Below the pieces are notes generated by a model. That model was not told the origin of the DNA and searched no databases. It was given only the letters and a program-made list of their open reading frames with translations. A stretch of DNA of 64,000 nt from Streptomyces sp. NBC_01428. GTDB lineage: Bacteria; Actinomycetota; Actinomycetes; Streptomycetales; Streptomycetaceae. The first letter of the stretch is position 1, and the number at the start of each line of letters is the position of its first letter. Both the position numbers and the translations under genes were made by a program. The stretch spans positions 8,990,001 to 9,054,000 of the forward strand of contig NZ_CP109499.1 in assembly GCF_036231965.1 (NCBI RefSeq), written 5' to 3'. Below are positions 1-17,420 of this stretch, piece by piece.

Positions 1-194
1 AACTCCAGCGCGACGACATCACGCCGGACGACGACTTCTTCGCCCTGGGCGGCCAGTCCCTGATCATGGTCAGCATTCAGGGCGCATTCATCGAGGAACT
101 GGGCGCCGAGGTCCCCATGGACCAGATGTTCCTCAACCCGACCGTGGCGTCGATCGCCGCCTACATCGACTCCCAGGCCGCCCTCGCCCCGTAA
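1..194 (+). CDS. Peptidyl carrier protein domain, C-terminal end of a gene cut by the window edge
   Basis: The reading frame from base 3 to the TAA at 192-194 encodes the last 63 residues of a carrier protein. The 4'-phosphopantetheine site is visible as DDFFALGGQSL, with the Ser codon at 57-59, followed by the usual helix II-III region and a short tail ending at the stop. It is on the same strand as the NRPS genes that follow, with a 289-bp gap to the next gene. I cannot tell whether it is a free PCP, an A-PCP didomain or the end of a larger NRPS. An A-PCP protein would fit well, because the window lacks an A domain that could load the free PCP at 25633-25947. Confidence 0.85.
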   Translation, partial: LQRDDITPDDDFFALGGQSLIMVSIQGAFIEELGAEVPMDQMFLNPTVASIAAYIDSQAALAP

Positions 195-234
195 CCACCA
201 CCCCCTCGCCCGCCCCGGGCAGACACGGGGGGCC

Positions 235-250
235 GTCCCGCCGGCGGGAC
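235..250. promoter_or_regulatory. Perfect 16-bp palindrome, candidate cluster operator (copy 1)
   Basis: GTCCCGCCGGCGGGAC is perfectly self-complementary. It lies 234 bp upstream of the FAD oxidoreductase ATG, in the 289-bp gap that precedes the first full gene. The same sequence recurs at 25325-25340 and 46919-46934, and with one change at 25518-25533, always in the gap before a cluster transcription unit. The recurrence is direct observation; its role as an operator is inference. Confidence 0.7.
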
Positions 251-426
251 ACCCGCGGCATGCCCGCACCCTTTTCAACTCCCTCCGCCCAAGCCCTTTC
301 ACGGCCCGCAGGATCTCTTCATCCCGCCCGCCCGGGCCGGATAGCCTCGAATGCGTCCACGGCCACCGCCCCCCTTCTTTTTCTTTTTGCGGCCGGCCGC
401 AGCGAACAGCGCACCCCTTTCACCCC

Positions 427-456
427 GGCACGGTTCGGCCGCGGCCGAACCGTGCC
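427..456. promoter_or_regulatory. Perfect 30-bp palindrome upstream of the FAD oxidoreductase
   Basis: The left arm GGCACGGTTCGGCCG (427-441) is followed at once by its exact reverse complement CGGCCGAACCGTGCC (442-456), ending 27 bp before the ATG at 484. As DNA it could be a dimeric repressor operator. As RNA it could fold into a very stable hairpin in the 5' leader just ahead of the ribosome-binding site GAGAGG. A T-rich tract, rare for this genome, lies upstream at about 375-388. No function can be assigned from sequence alone. Confidence 0.6.
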
Positions 457-483
457 CAAAAACAATCCGGTAAGAGAGGCGCC

Positions 484-1671
484 ATGTACGACGTGATAGT
501 CATAGGTGCCCGTTGTGCGGGTTCGCCGACGGCCATGCTTTTCGCACAGCAGGGCTATCGCGTCCTGCTCCTGGAGAAAGCGCGCTTCCCCCAGGACACC
601 CTCTCCTCGCACTACATCCACCAGCAGGGCATCGCCCTGCTCAACCGGTGGGGCCTGCTGGACAGGATCCGCGACTCGGGCGCCCAGCCGATCACCCACC
701 AGCGCTACGAAGGCCCCGGCGTACGCATCGAGGGCTTCTCCCTGCCCATCGACGGCCTGCGCACCACCTACGCGCCCCGCCGCTACGTCCTCGACCCGAT
801 CCTCGCCGACGGCGCCGTCGCGGCCGGCGTGGACTTCCAGCAGGGCTGCGCGGTCAACGACCTGCTCTTCGACGGCGACCGCGTCACCGGCGTGCGCTAC
901 ACCACCCCCGCCGGCACCGTCACCACCGAACAGGCCCGCCTGGTCGTCGGCGCGGACGGCATGCGCTCCCTGGTCGCCCGCAAGACCGGCGCCCCCAACG
1001 TCATCGAACACCCGCGGATGACCTGCACCTACTACAGCTACTGGTCAGGCGTCCCCTCCGACTTCGAACTCTACGAGCGCACCGGCCGCTGGATCGGCGT
1101 CCTGCCCACCAACGACGACCTCACCCTGCTCATGGCGTACTTCCCGCAGGAGGACTTCGGCCAGGTCCGCAAAGCCGTCGAACCCGCCTACCTCGACGCC
1201 TTCCGCACCACCGCCCCCGAACTGTACGAACGCATGCAGGCCGGCGAGCGCGTCGAGCAGCTCTACGGAACCGGCCACCAGGACAACTACTTCCGCAAGG
1301 CCTACGGCCCCGGCTGGGTCCTGGTCGGCGACGCCGTCAACCACAAGGACTCCATCACCGCCCGCGGCATCACCGAAGCCTTCGTCCAGGCCCAGACCCT
1401 CACCGACGCCATCGGCCAGAACCTCCACGAGGACACCGCCCTCAAACCGGCCCTGCGCCGCTACGAGAACAGCCTGGGCGACGAGGCCCTCAACCACTAC
1501 CAGGGCGCCCTGAACGTCGCCGAACTCAAGCCCGAGGGCCGCACCGACATGCTGCGCAAACTGGTCGGCCACCAGCAGCACATCGACCGCTACTTCTCCA
1601 CCCTGTCGGGCGCGTGCTCCATCGACGACTTCTACAACGACGAACTGCTGACCCTGCTCGACCAGAGCTGA
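484..1671 (+). CDS. FAD-dependent oxidoreductase/monooxygenase, probable tailoring enzyme
   Basis: This 395-residue protein has the class A flavoprotein fold. The N-terminal dinucleotide motif is VIVIGARCAGS (about residues 4-14), the DG motif is VVGADGMRS (about 157-165), and the second FAD motif is VLVGDAVNHKDS (about 279-290). It resembles the geranylgeranyl-reductase/halogenase-like branch of FAD oxidoreductases, but I do not see a clear halogenase Trp motif. The ATG at 484 is supported by GAGAGG a few bases upstream. It is followed after 42 bp by the first NRPS gene and so probably shares its operon. Its job is likely oxidation of a peptide residue, for example hydroxylation or dehydrogenation of a piperazate-like ring. 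The substrate is a guess from context. Confidence 0.75.
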   Translation: MYDVIVIGARCAGSPTAMLFAQQGYRVLLLEKARFPQDTLSSHYIHQQGIALLNRWGLLDRIRDSGAQPITHQRYEGPGVRIEGFSLPIDGLRTTYAPRRYVLDPILADGAVAAGVDFQQGCAVNDLLFDGDRVTGVRYTTPAGTVTTEQARLVVGADGMRSLVARKTGAPNVIEHPRMTCTYYSYWSGVPSDFELYERTGRWIGVLPTNDDLTLLMAYFPQEDFGQVRKAVEPAYLDAFRTTAPELYERMQAGERVEQLYGTGHQDNYFRKAYGPGWVLVGDAVNHKDSITARGITEAFVQAQTLTDAIGQNLHEDTALKPALRRYENSLGDEALNHYQGALNVAELKPEGRTDMLRKLVGHQQHIDRYFSTLSGACSIDDFYNDELLTLLDQS

Positions 1672-1713
1672 CGACCTGCCGACCCGCTCCCTGGTAACGC
1701 CGAATTTGGAGAC

Positions 1714-9528
<7,815 letters not shown>

Positions 9529-9531
9529 CCG

Positions 9532-12500
9532 ATGATCCCGCTGTCGTTCGCCCAACGCCGGCTGTGGTTCCTCCACCGCCTGGAGGGCCCCTCCGCGACC
9601 TACAACATCCCCTTCGCGCTCCGCCTGGAGGGCCCCCTCGACACCGCCGCACTGGCCGCCGCCGTCACCGACGTCGCCACCCGCCACGAAACCCTGCGCA
9701 CCCTGATCGTGGAGGACGCCGACGGCACACCGGGCCAGCAGATCCTGCCCCCCGACGAAGCCGTCCTGCCCTTCACCGTCACCGACACCACCCCCGGCGA
9801 ACTGGACGCCGCCCTGGACACGGTCCTGCGCGCCGGCTTCCACCTGGAGTCGCAACTCCCGCTGCGCACCACCGTCTTCCGGCTCGCCCCGCAGGAACAC
9901 GTCGTCGCGTTCGTCTTCCACCACATCGCCGTCGACGGCGCCTCCATGGCCCCCTTCCTCACCGACCTGGTCACCGCCTACACCGCCCGCCGCCAGGGCC
10001 GGCCCCCGCACTGGACGCCGCTGCCCGTCCAGTACAAGGACTACACCCTGTGGCAGCGCCAGCTCCTGGGCGACGAGGACGACCCCGAGTCGGTCGCCGC
10101 CGCACAGATCGACTACTGGCGCACCGAACTCGACGGCGTGCCGCAGCCGGTCCAGCTACCGCTGGACCGGCCCCGCCCCACCCTGCCCGGCCACCACGGC
10201 GGCCACGTCTCCTTCACCCTGGAACCCGAACTCCTCACCGGCATCGGGAAACTGGCCGCCGACCACGGCGCCACCGCCCCCATGGCCGCCCAGGCCGCCC
10301 TCGCCCTGCTCCTGCACAAACTCGGCGGCGGCCACGACGTGACGATCGGCAGCCCCATCGAGGGCCGCGCCGACGAACAGCTCGACGACCTCATCGGCTT
10401 CTTCGTCAACACCTGGGTCCTGCGCGCCGACCTCGCCACCGCCCCCACCTTCGCCGACCTCCTCGAACAGGTACGGGAGAAGGCACTCGCCGCCTACGAC
10501 AACCAGGACCTGCCCTTCGAACGCCTGGTGGAACTCCTCGGCCAGGACCGCGCCACCTCCTACCAGCCGCTGTTCCAGACCATGCTGGCCTGGCAGTTCG
10601 TGTGGCCGCAGATCCACCTGCCGGGCCTGAACGCCACCCCGCTCGCCGCCGACACCCGCTCCGCGAAGTTCGACCTGTTCTTCAACATCGTCCCCGACGC
10701 CGACGGCGGCGCCTACGGACGCCTGGAGTACGCCGGCGAACTCTTCGACCAGAGCACGGCCGCCGCCATCGCCGACCGCTTCGTACGCGTCCTGCGCCAC
10801 GTGGTCACCGCCCCCGACGCCCCCCTCACCGCCCTCGACGTGCGCACCGACGCCGAACGCGAGGACCAGGCCCGCCGCAACGACACCGCCACCCCCCACG
10901 CCGCCACGACGCTGCCCGAACTCCTCGCCGCGCAGAGCACCCGCACCCCCGACGCCCCCGCCGTCATCCACGCCGCCACCACCCTGACCTACCGGCAGCT
11001 CGACGAGCGCGCCGGCCGCCTCGCCGCCCACCTGCGCGCCCACGGGGCCGGCCCCGACGTGCTGGTCGCCGTCGCCCTGCCCCGCACCGCCGACCTCGTC
11101 GTCGCCCTCCTGGCCGTCCTCAAGGCCGGCGCCGCCTACCTGCCCGTCGACCCCCGGCACCCGGCCGCCCGCACCCGCCTCCTGCTCACCACCGCCCGGC
11201 CCGCCCTGCTGCTCACCGACCGCGCCACCGCCCCCCAAGCGGGCCTCGACGCGGACGCGGCGCCCCTCCTGCACCTCGACGACCTCGATCTCACGGGCCC
11301 CGCCCCCCACCTGCCCGCGGTGCGGGTACGGCCGGACGACCTCGCCTACGTGATGTTCACCTCCGGCTCGACCGGCACCCCCAAGGGCGTCGCCGTCACC
11401 CACGCCGGCGTCGTCAACGGCATCACGGACCTGCGCCGCACCGTCCACGCCGGACCGGGGGAGCGGATGCTCGCCGCGACCTCGGTGAACTTCGACGTCT
11501 CCGTGTTCGAGATCTTCACCGCCCTCACCACCGGAGCGAGCGTCGAGATCGTCCGCGACGTCCTCGAACTCGCCGAACGCGACGCCTGGTCGGGCACCAC
11601 CATCAGCGCCGTACCCGCCGTGTTCTCCGCCCTCCTGGACCACATCACCCAGCATCCCGGCAGCCTGCGCCTGACCGTGGACACCCTGATCCTCGCCGGC
11701 GAGGCCCTGACGGCCGACCTGGTGGACAAGGCCCGCACCGTGCTGCCCGGCGTACGCATCGTCAACGCCTACGGACAGACCGAAAGCTTCTACGCCACCA
11801 CCCACACCCTGCCGGCCGGGCCCGCCCCCACCGGGGCGCTGCCCATCGGCAGGCCCCTGGCCAACCTGCGCACCCACGTCCTGGGCCCCGACCTCACCCC
11901 CGTCCCGCCCGGCGTGATCGGCGAACTCCACGTCGCCGGAATCCTCGCCCGCGGCTACCACGACAACCCGGCCGCGACCGCCCAGCGCTTCCTGCCCGAC
12001 CCCTTCGGCGCGCCCGGCGAACGCATGTACCGCACCGGCGACCTGGCCCGCTGGGACACGGACGGCCACCTCGTCTACGCGGGACGCGCCGACACCCAGG
12101 TCAAGGTCAACGGCATCCGCATCGAACCCACCGAGATCGAGACCGTCCTGGCCCGCCACCCCGCCGTCGGCCAGGCCGTCGTCACCGTCCACCAGGACCC
12201 CGCCGCAGGACCCCGCCTGGTCGCCCACCTGGCGCCCCCGGCCACCGCCGAGGAGGCCGCCGCGCCGGCCGGCATCGACGAGAGCGACGTGCGGCGCTTC
12301 GCCGCCCGGCACCTGCCCGACTACATGGTGCCCGCCGCCCTCCTCACCCTGGAACGCCTCCCGCTGACCGCGAGCGGCAAAATCGACCGGGCCGCGCTGC
12401 CCGCCCCGGTGTTCACCAGCGCCGGACACCGCCCGCCGCGCACGGCCACCGAACAGATCCTGGCCGAGGTGTACGCCGACGTCCTGGCCGCCTCCCGGGT

Positions 12501-15500
12501 CGGCATCGACGACGACTTCTTCACCAGCGGCGGCGACAGCATCCGCTCCATCCAGGTCGTCGCCCGGGCCACGGCACGCGGCGTGCGGATCAGCACCCGC
12601 GACATCTTCGAGCACCGCACCATCGCCCGGCTCGCCGAACTGACCGAGGCCCGCGGCGCCGAGCAGCAACCGGTCCTGGCCGAACTGCCCGGCGCCGGCG
12701 TCGGCTGGGCCCCGCTGACCCCGACCGCCGCCCACGTCCTGGCCCTCGGCGCGGGCACCGGCCGGTTCTCCATGTCCGCCCTGCTGACCCTGCCCGACGG
12801 CATCACCCCCGCACAGCTCACCGCCACCCTGCAAACCCTCCTGGACCGGCACGACGTGCTGCGCTCCCGCCTCGTCCGCCTCCAGCCCGGCCTGCGCATG
12901 GAGCCCCCCGGCACCGTCGACGCCGCCACCCTGCTCCACCGCAGGCCCTACGACCCGGCAACCGTGCAGGGCGAACTCGACGCCGCCGCCTCCCGACTGG
13001 ACCCCGACACCGGCGTGATGGCCCAGTTCGTCCACCTCACCGACGACACCGGACCCGGCCGGCTCCTCCTCGTACTGCACCACCTCGTCGTCGACGGCGT
13101 GTCCTGGCGGATCCTGCTGCCCGACCTGGCCGACGCCTGGCAGCACGTCCGCGACGGCCTCGAACCCCCACCCGCCCCCGCCTCCACCTCCCTGCGCCGC
13201 TGGGCCCACGCCCTGGCCGAGACGGCCAACACCCCCCAGCGGGAAGCGGAACTGCCCCACTGGCAGGAGATCCTCCGCGACGGCGAACCACCCCTGGGAA
13301 GCCGCCGCACCGACCCCGCCCAGGACACCGCCGCCACCACCGACACCGTCCGCGTCCGCATCCCCGCCGACACCACCCACACCCTGCTGACCACCCTGCC
13401 CGCCCTGTACCGCGGCGGCGCCGACGACGCCCTGCTCACCGGCCTCGCCCTCGCCCTCGCCCGCTGGCGCGCCCGCCACGACACCCCCGCCCCCGCGACA
13501 CTGGTCCGCCTGGAGGGCCACGGCCGCGAGGAACACCTCGTCCCCGGCGCCGACCTGACCGCCACCATCGGCTGGTTCACCGCCATGTACCCGGTCCGCC
13601 TGGACCTCGCGGGCCTCGACCTCGCGGACGCCTTCGCCGGCGGCCCCGCCGCCGGAGCAGCACTCAAGGCCGTCAAGGAACACCTGCGGGCAGTCCCCGA
13701 CAACGGCCTGGGCCACGGCCTGCTGCGCCACCTCAACCCCCGCACCGCCCCCGTGCTCGCCGCCCTGCCCCAGCCGCAGATCGGCTTCAACTACCTGGGC
13801 CGCGCCTCCACCGCCGACCTGCCCGAACACCTGCGGGGCGCCGGCTTCACCCCCGACACCGGCCACCAGGACCTGATCGCCGCCGACGACCCGGACATGC
13901 CCGTCCTGTCCGCCCTGGAGATCAACGCGGTCGCCGCACCCACCGACGAAGGCGACGAACTGAGCGCCTACTTCGGCTTCGCCACCGGCGTCCTGACCCG
14001 CCCGCAGGTCGCCGAACTCGCCGACCTGTGGGTCAAGGCCCTGACCGCCCTGGCCCACCACACCACCACCGACGGCGCCGGCGGCCTCACCCCCAGCGAC
14101 GTGCCCCTGGCCGAGGTGTCCCAGCCCCAGATCGACACCTGGGAGCAGCGCCTGGGCCCCCTGGACCAGGTGTGGCCGGTGACCCCCGCCCAGTCCGGAA
14201 TGCTCTTCCACACCCTGCTCGCCGCGACGTCCACCTTCGACGCCTACCGCATGCAACTGGTGTTCCACCTCAGCGGCACCGTCGACCCCCGGCGCATGCG
14301 CCGGGCCGCACAAGCCCTCCTGGACCGCCACAGGGGCCTGCGCGCCGCGTTCCTCGACCGCGCCGACGGCGAACCCCTCCAGGTGATCCCCACGACGGTG
14401 CCCCTTCCCTGGCAGCACCTCGACCTCACCGCCCACCCCCTGCCCGAACGCACCGCGGCGTTCGAGGACTTCCTCCGCCAGGACCGGGCCGCCCCCTTCG
14501 ACATCACCACCCCGCCCCTGCTGCGGATCGCCCTCGTCCACCTGGAACCCGGCCGCACCGAACTGGTACTGACCGCCCACCACGCCCTCTTCGACGGCTG
14601 GTCCACCCCCCTGCTCCTGCAGGACCTCCTGCTCCTGTACGCGTCCGACGGCGACGCGGCCGCCCTGCCCGCCCCCCGCGACTTCGGCGACTTCCTGACC
14701 TGGCGCGCCCGCAGGGACGAACAGGACTCGGCACGCGCCTGGGCCGCCGAACTCGACGGCCTGAGCGAACCCACCCTGCTGGCCCCCGGCGCCGGCGACA
14801 CGGGAGACGAAGGCCTCGACGAGGTCGACGTCCCCCTCCCGCCCGAGCTGGCGAGCGAACTGGGCCGCTGCGCCACCCGCCTGGGCGTCACCGCCAACAC
14901 CCTGCTCCAAGGCGCCTGGGCGCTGCTCATCGGCCAACTCACCGGACGCCGGGACGTGGTGTTCGGCGCCACCGTCTCGGGCCGCCCGGCCCAGGTCACC
15001 GGCGTCGAGTCGATCGTCGGCATGTTCATCAACACCCTGCCGGTCCGCGTCGCGCCCGCCCCCGGCGAGACCCTCGCCGGCCTCCTGAGCGGCCTGCAGA
15101 GCCGCCAGGCGGCCCTGTCCGACCACCACCACGTGGGCCTCACCGACATCCAGCAGCCCACCGGCCTGCCCGCCCTCTTCGACACCCTCGTCGTCTTCGA
15201 GTCCTACCCCGTCGACCAGAAGGGCCTGCAAGCAGCCGGCGACGCCACCGGCGGCCTCACCGTCACCGGCCTGCGCCACGCCACCGGCACCAACTACCCG
15301 CTCACCCTGACGGCACTGGTCGAACCCCGCCTCGCGCTCACCCTGCAGTACGCGCGCTCCGTCTTCGACCGCGACACCGTCGAGGACTACGCGGCCCGCC
15401 TGGTGCGCGTCCTGGCCCGGCTCGCGGACAACCCCGACCTGCCCGCCGCCCGCCTCGACACCCTCACCGACGGCGAACGCGAGCGGCTCCTTCTCGACTT

Positions 15501-17286
15501 CAACGACACCGCCGCCCCCACCCCCGACACCACCATCAGTGCGCTGATCGAACAGCAGGCGGCCCGCACCCCCCACCAGAGTGCCCTCGTCGCCGACGAC
15601 ACCACGCTCACCTACCAGGAACTGAACCGCCGGGCCGACCGCCTCGCCCACCACCTGGCCGAGCACGGCGTGGGAGCGGAGTCACTCGTCGCACTGTCGC
15701 TGCCCCGCACCGCGGACCTGGTCATCGCCCTGATCGCCGTCCTCAAGGCGGGCGGCGCCTACCTGCCGCTCGACCCCAAGTACCCCGGACAGCGCCTCGC
15801 CGCCATCCTCAGCGACGCCCGGCCCGCCCTCGTCCTCACCGACACCGCCACCTCCGCCCTCCTGCCCGACCACGAGGCCCCCACCGTCCTGATCGACACC
15901 CTCGACCTGCCCGACCCGCCCGCCACCGCACCCCGACAGGCCGTGCACACTCAGCAGTTGGCGTACGTGATGTACACCTCCGGCTCCACCGGCCGGCCCA
16001 AGGGCGTCGCCATCACCCACGCGGGCGTCGTCAACGGCGTACTGCACCTCGCCGACCGGCTGGGCCTCGGACCGGGCAAGCGGCTCCTCGCGGGAGCATC
16101 GGTCAACTTCGACGTCTCGGCGTTCGAGATCTTCACCACTCTCGCCACCGGCGGCACCGTCGAACTGGTCCGCGACGTCCTGGTCCTGGCCGAGCGCGAG
16201 CACTGGAGCGGCAGCGTCATCTCCACCGTGCCCTCCGCCTTCGCCGAACTCCTCGACCGGATCAGCGGCCGCACCCAGGTGGACAGCGTCGTCTTCGCCG
16301 GCGAAGCCCTGCCCACCACCCTCGTCGACCGCACCCGCCAGGCCTTCCCCGGCATACGCGTCCTCAACGCCTACGGCCAGAGCGAGACGTTCTACGCCAC
16401 CACCCACACCGCCACCGACACCCCCCAGGACACCGGGGCGGGCGGCAGCATCCCGCTGGGCACCCCGCTCGCCAACATGCGCGCCTACGTCCTGGGCCCC
16501 GGCCTCACCCCGGTCCCGCCCGGCGCGGTCGGCGAACTGTACGTCGGCGGGGCCATCGGCCGCGGCTACCACGACCGCCCCGCCCTGACCGCCGCCCGCT
16601 TCGTCCCCGACCCCCACGGCGCGCCCGGCGCCCGCATGTACCGCACCGGCGACCTCGCCCGCTTCACCGCCGAGGGCCTGCTGGAGTACGCGGGCCGCTC
16701 CGACGCCCAGGTCAAGGTGCGCGGCTTCCGCGTCGAACCCGGCGAGATCGAGGCCGTCCTCACCACCCACCCGCACCTCGCCCAGGCCGCCGTCATCACC
16801 CGCGGCACCGGCACCGCCACCCGCCTGATCGGCTACGCCGTACCCGCCCGGGAGACCACCGCCCAGGAGATCCGCCGCTTCGCCGCCGAGCACCTGCCCG
16901 ACTACATGGTGCCCTCCGCCGTCGTCCTGCTGGAGCGGCTGCCGCTGATGCCCAACGGCAAACTCGACCGGGCCGCCCTGCCCGAACCCGAGTACACCGG
17001 CGCCCCCTACCGCGCCCCGCGCACCCCCCGCGAGGAAACCCTGGCCGCCCTGTTCGCCGAAGTCCTCGGCCTGGACCGGGTCGGCATCGACGACGGCTTC
17101 TTCGAACGCGGCGGACACTCCCTGCTCGCCACCCGCCTCATCGCCCGCGCCCGCGCGGACATGGGCATCGAAATACCCATCCGCACGATCTTCGACCTGC
17201 CCACCGTGGCCGAACTCGCCACATGGTCCCAGGAATCGGCCGCCCCCCGCCGCCCCAGCCTGCGCCAGATGTTCGCAAAGGAGTGA
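9532..17286 (+). CDS. NRPS, two modules: C-A-PCP-E-C-A-PCP
   Basis: A 2584-residue dimodular synthetase with the same layout as the upstream NRPS: C (HHIAVDG near 130), A, PCP (Ser1003), E (HHLVVDGVSW near 1183), C (HHALFDGW near 1683), A, PCP (Ser2530). The A-domain codes I extract are D-V-F-S-I-A-A-Y-A-K and D-V-F-S-V-A-A-Y-A-K. They are almost identical to each other and to the first A domain of the previous NRPS, so the same unusual amino acid is probably used three times, once here in D-form and once in L-form. The start overlaps the regulatory space of the previous gene, whose last codons supply the ribosome-binding site (CAGGAGTAG). The stop codon is only 3 bp from the predicted right end of a TnpB element. 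Confidence 0.95.
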   Translation: MIPLSFAQRRLWFLHRLEGPSATYNIPFALRLEGPLDTAALAAAVTDVATRHETLRTLIVEDADGTPGQQILPPDEAVLPFTVTDTTPGELDAALDTVLRAGFHLESQLPLRTTVFRLAPQEHVVAFVFHHIAVDGASMAPFLTDLVTAYTARRQGRPPHWTPLPVQYKDYTLWQRQLLGDEDDPESVAAAQIDYWRTELDGVPQPVQLPLDRPRPTLPGHHGGHVSFTLEPELLTGIGKLAADHGATAPMAAQAALALLLHKLGGGHDVTIGSPIEGRADEQLDDLIGFFVNTWVLRADLATAPTFADLLEQVREKALAAYDNQDLPFERLVELLGQDRATSYQPLFQTMLAWQFVWPQIHLPGLNATPLAADTRSAKFDLFFNIVPDADGGAYGRLEYAGELFDQSTAAAIADRFVRVLRHVVTAPDAPLTALDVRTDAEREDQARRNDTATPHAATTLPELLAAQSTRTPDAPAVIHAATTLTYRQLDERAGRLAAHLRAHGAGPDVLVAVALPRTADLVVALLAVLKAGAAYLPVDPRHPAARTRLLLTTARPALLLTDRATAPQAGLDADAAPLLHLDDLDLTGPAPHLPAVRVRPDDLAYVMFTSGSTGTPKGVAVTHAGVVNGITDLRRTVHAGPGERMLAATSVNFDVSVFEIFTALTTGASVEIVRDVLELAERDAWSGTTISAVPAVFSALLDHITQHPGSLRLTVDTLILAGEALTADLVDKARTVLPGVRIVNAYGQTESFYATTHTLPAGPAPTGALPIGRPLANLRTHVLGPDLTPVPPGVIGELHVAGILARGYHDNPAATAQRFLPDPFGAPGERMYRTGDLARWDTDGHLVYAGRADTQVKVNGIRIEPTEIETVLARHPAVGQAVVTVHQDPAAGPRLVAHLAPPATAEEAAAPAGIDESDVRRFAARHLPDYMVPAALLTLERLPLTASGKIDRAALPAPVFTSAGHRPPRTATEQILAEVYADVLAASRVGIDDDFFTSGGDSIRSIQVVARATARGVRISTRDIFEHRTIARLAELTEARGAEQQPVLAELPGAGVGWAPLTPTAAHVLALGAGTGRFSMSALLTLPDGITPAQLTATLQTLLDRHDVLRSRLVRLQPGLRMEPPGTVDAATLLHRRPYDPATVQGELDAAASRLDPDTGVMAQFVHLTDDTGPGRLLLVLHHLVVDGVSWRILLPDLADAWQHVRDGLEPPPAPASTSLRRWAHALAETANTPQREAELPHWQEILRDGEPPLGSRRTDPAQDTAATTDTVRVRIPADTTHTLLTTLPALYRGGADDALLTGLALALARWRARHDTPAPATLVRLEGHGREEHLVPGADLTATIGWFTAMYPVRLDLAGLDLADAFAGGPAAGAALKAVKEHLRAVPDNGLGHGLLRHLNPRTAPVLAALPQPQIGFNYLGRASTADLPEHLRGAGFTPDTGHQDLIAADDPDMPVLSALEINAVAAPTDEGDELSAYFGFATGVLTRPQVAELADLWVKALTALAHHTTTDGAGGLTPSDVPLAEVSQPQIDTWEQRLGPLDQVWPVTPAQSGMLFHTLLAATSTFDAYRMQLVFHLSGTVDPRRMRRAAQALLDRHRGLRAAFLDRADGEPLQVIPTTVPLPWQHLDLTAHPLPERTAAFEDFLRQDRAAPFDITTPPLLRIALVHLEPGRTELVLTAHHALFDGWSTPLLLQDLLLLYASDGDAAALPAPRDFGDFLTWRARRDEQDSARAWAAELDGLSEPTLLAPGAGDTGDEGLDEVDVPLPPELASELGRCATRLGVTANTLLQGAWALLIGQLTGRRDVVFGATVSGRPAQVTGVESIVGMFINTLPVRVAPAPGETLAGLLSGLQSRQAALSDHHHVGLTDIQQPTGLPALFDTLVVFESYPVDQKGLQAAGDATGGLTVTGLRHATGTNYPLTLTALVEPRLALTLQYARSVFDRDTVEDYAARLVRVLARLADNPDLPAARLDTLTDGERERLLLDFNDTAAPTPDTTISALIEQQAARTPHQSALVADDTTLTYQELNRRADRLAHHLAEHGVGAESLVALSLPRTADLVIALIAVLKAGGAYLPLDPKYPGQRLAAILSDARPALVLTDTATSALLPDHEAPTVLIDTLDLPDPPATAPRQAVHTQQLAYVMYTSGSTGRPKGVAITHAGVVNGVLHLADRLGLGPGKRLLAGASVNFDVSAFEIFTTLATGGTVELVRDVLVLAEREHWSGSVISTVPSAFAELLDRISGRTQVDSVVFAGEALPTTLVDRTRQAFPGIRVLNAYGQSETFYATTHTATDTPQDTGAGGSIPLGTPLANMRAYVLGPGLTPVPPGAVGELYVGGAIGRGYHDRPALTAARFVPDPHGAPGARMYRTGDLARFTAEGLLEYAGRSDAQVKVRGFRVEPGEIEAVLTTHPHLAQAAVITRGTGTATRLIGYAVPARETTAQEIRRFAAEHLPDYMVPSAVVLLERLPLMPNGKLDRAALPEPEYTGAPYRAPRTPREETLAALFAEVLGLDRVGIDDGFFERGGHSLLATRLIARARADMGIEIPIRTIFDLPTVAELATWSQESAAPRRPSLRQMFAKE

Positions 17287-17289
17287 ACG

Positions 17290-17420
17290 TTGACTTCTCC
17301 CCCTCATAGAAGAGGGGGATTCCTATGGCTCGCGCCGTGGGGTTTCCTGCTTCGTCGCCGACTGCCCGCCCGGAGTGCTCCGTTGAGGTCTTACACCAGC
17401 TCCACAGGCTGTCACCGCCA
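17290..17420 (-). ncRNA. Predicted omega (right-end) RNA of the TnpB element
   Basis: In characterised TnpB systems the guide RNA is transcribed from the 3' end of tnpB through the right end of the element, with the guide taken from the flanking DNA. Here the matching region is the last ~100 bp of tnpB and the hairpin at 17298-17319. The first 20 nt beyond the right end on the minus strand are CGTTCACTCCTTTGCGAACA, which is the 3' end of the upstream NRPS gene. The 5' limit of the RNA is not visible in the sequence and is set arbitrarily. Confidence 0.45.
17298..17319. repeat. Right-end hairpin of the TnpB element
   Basis: TCCCCCTC (17298-17305) and GAGGGGGA (17312-17319) form an 8-bp perfect stem with a 6-nt loop, 3 bp beyond the tnpB stop codon. 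It probably forms the subterminal structure of the element's right end and the terminal stem of the guide RNA scaffold, and it could also stop transcription. Confidence 0.65.

Noticed and set aside
484..1671. Flavin-dependent halogenase
   Set aside because: The fold is related, but I could not find the halogenase WxWxIP-type motif; a general oxidoreductase call is safer.
10156..15666. Very long minus-strand open frame (1836 codons) opposite the second NRPS gene, and similar ones at 2377-5343, 18873-22877, 29680-33843 and 38533-42738
   Set aside because: They are mirror frames produced by the high GC at third positions of the true genes. Their translations are Gly/Val/Glu-rich, without domains, and they lack ribosome-binding sites.
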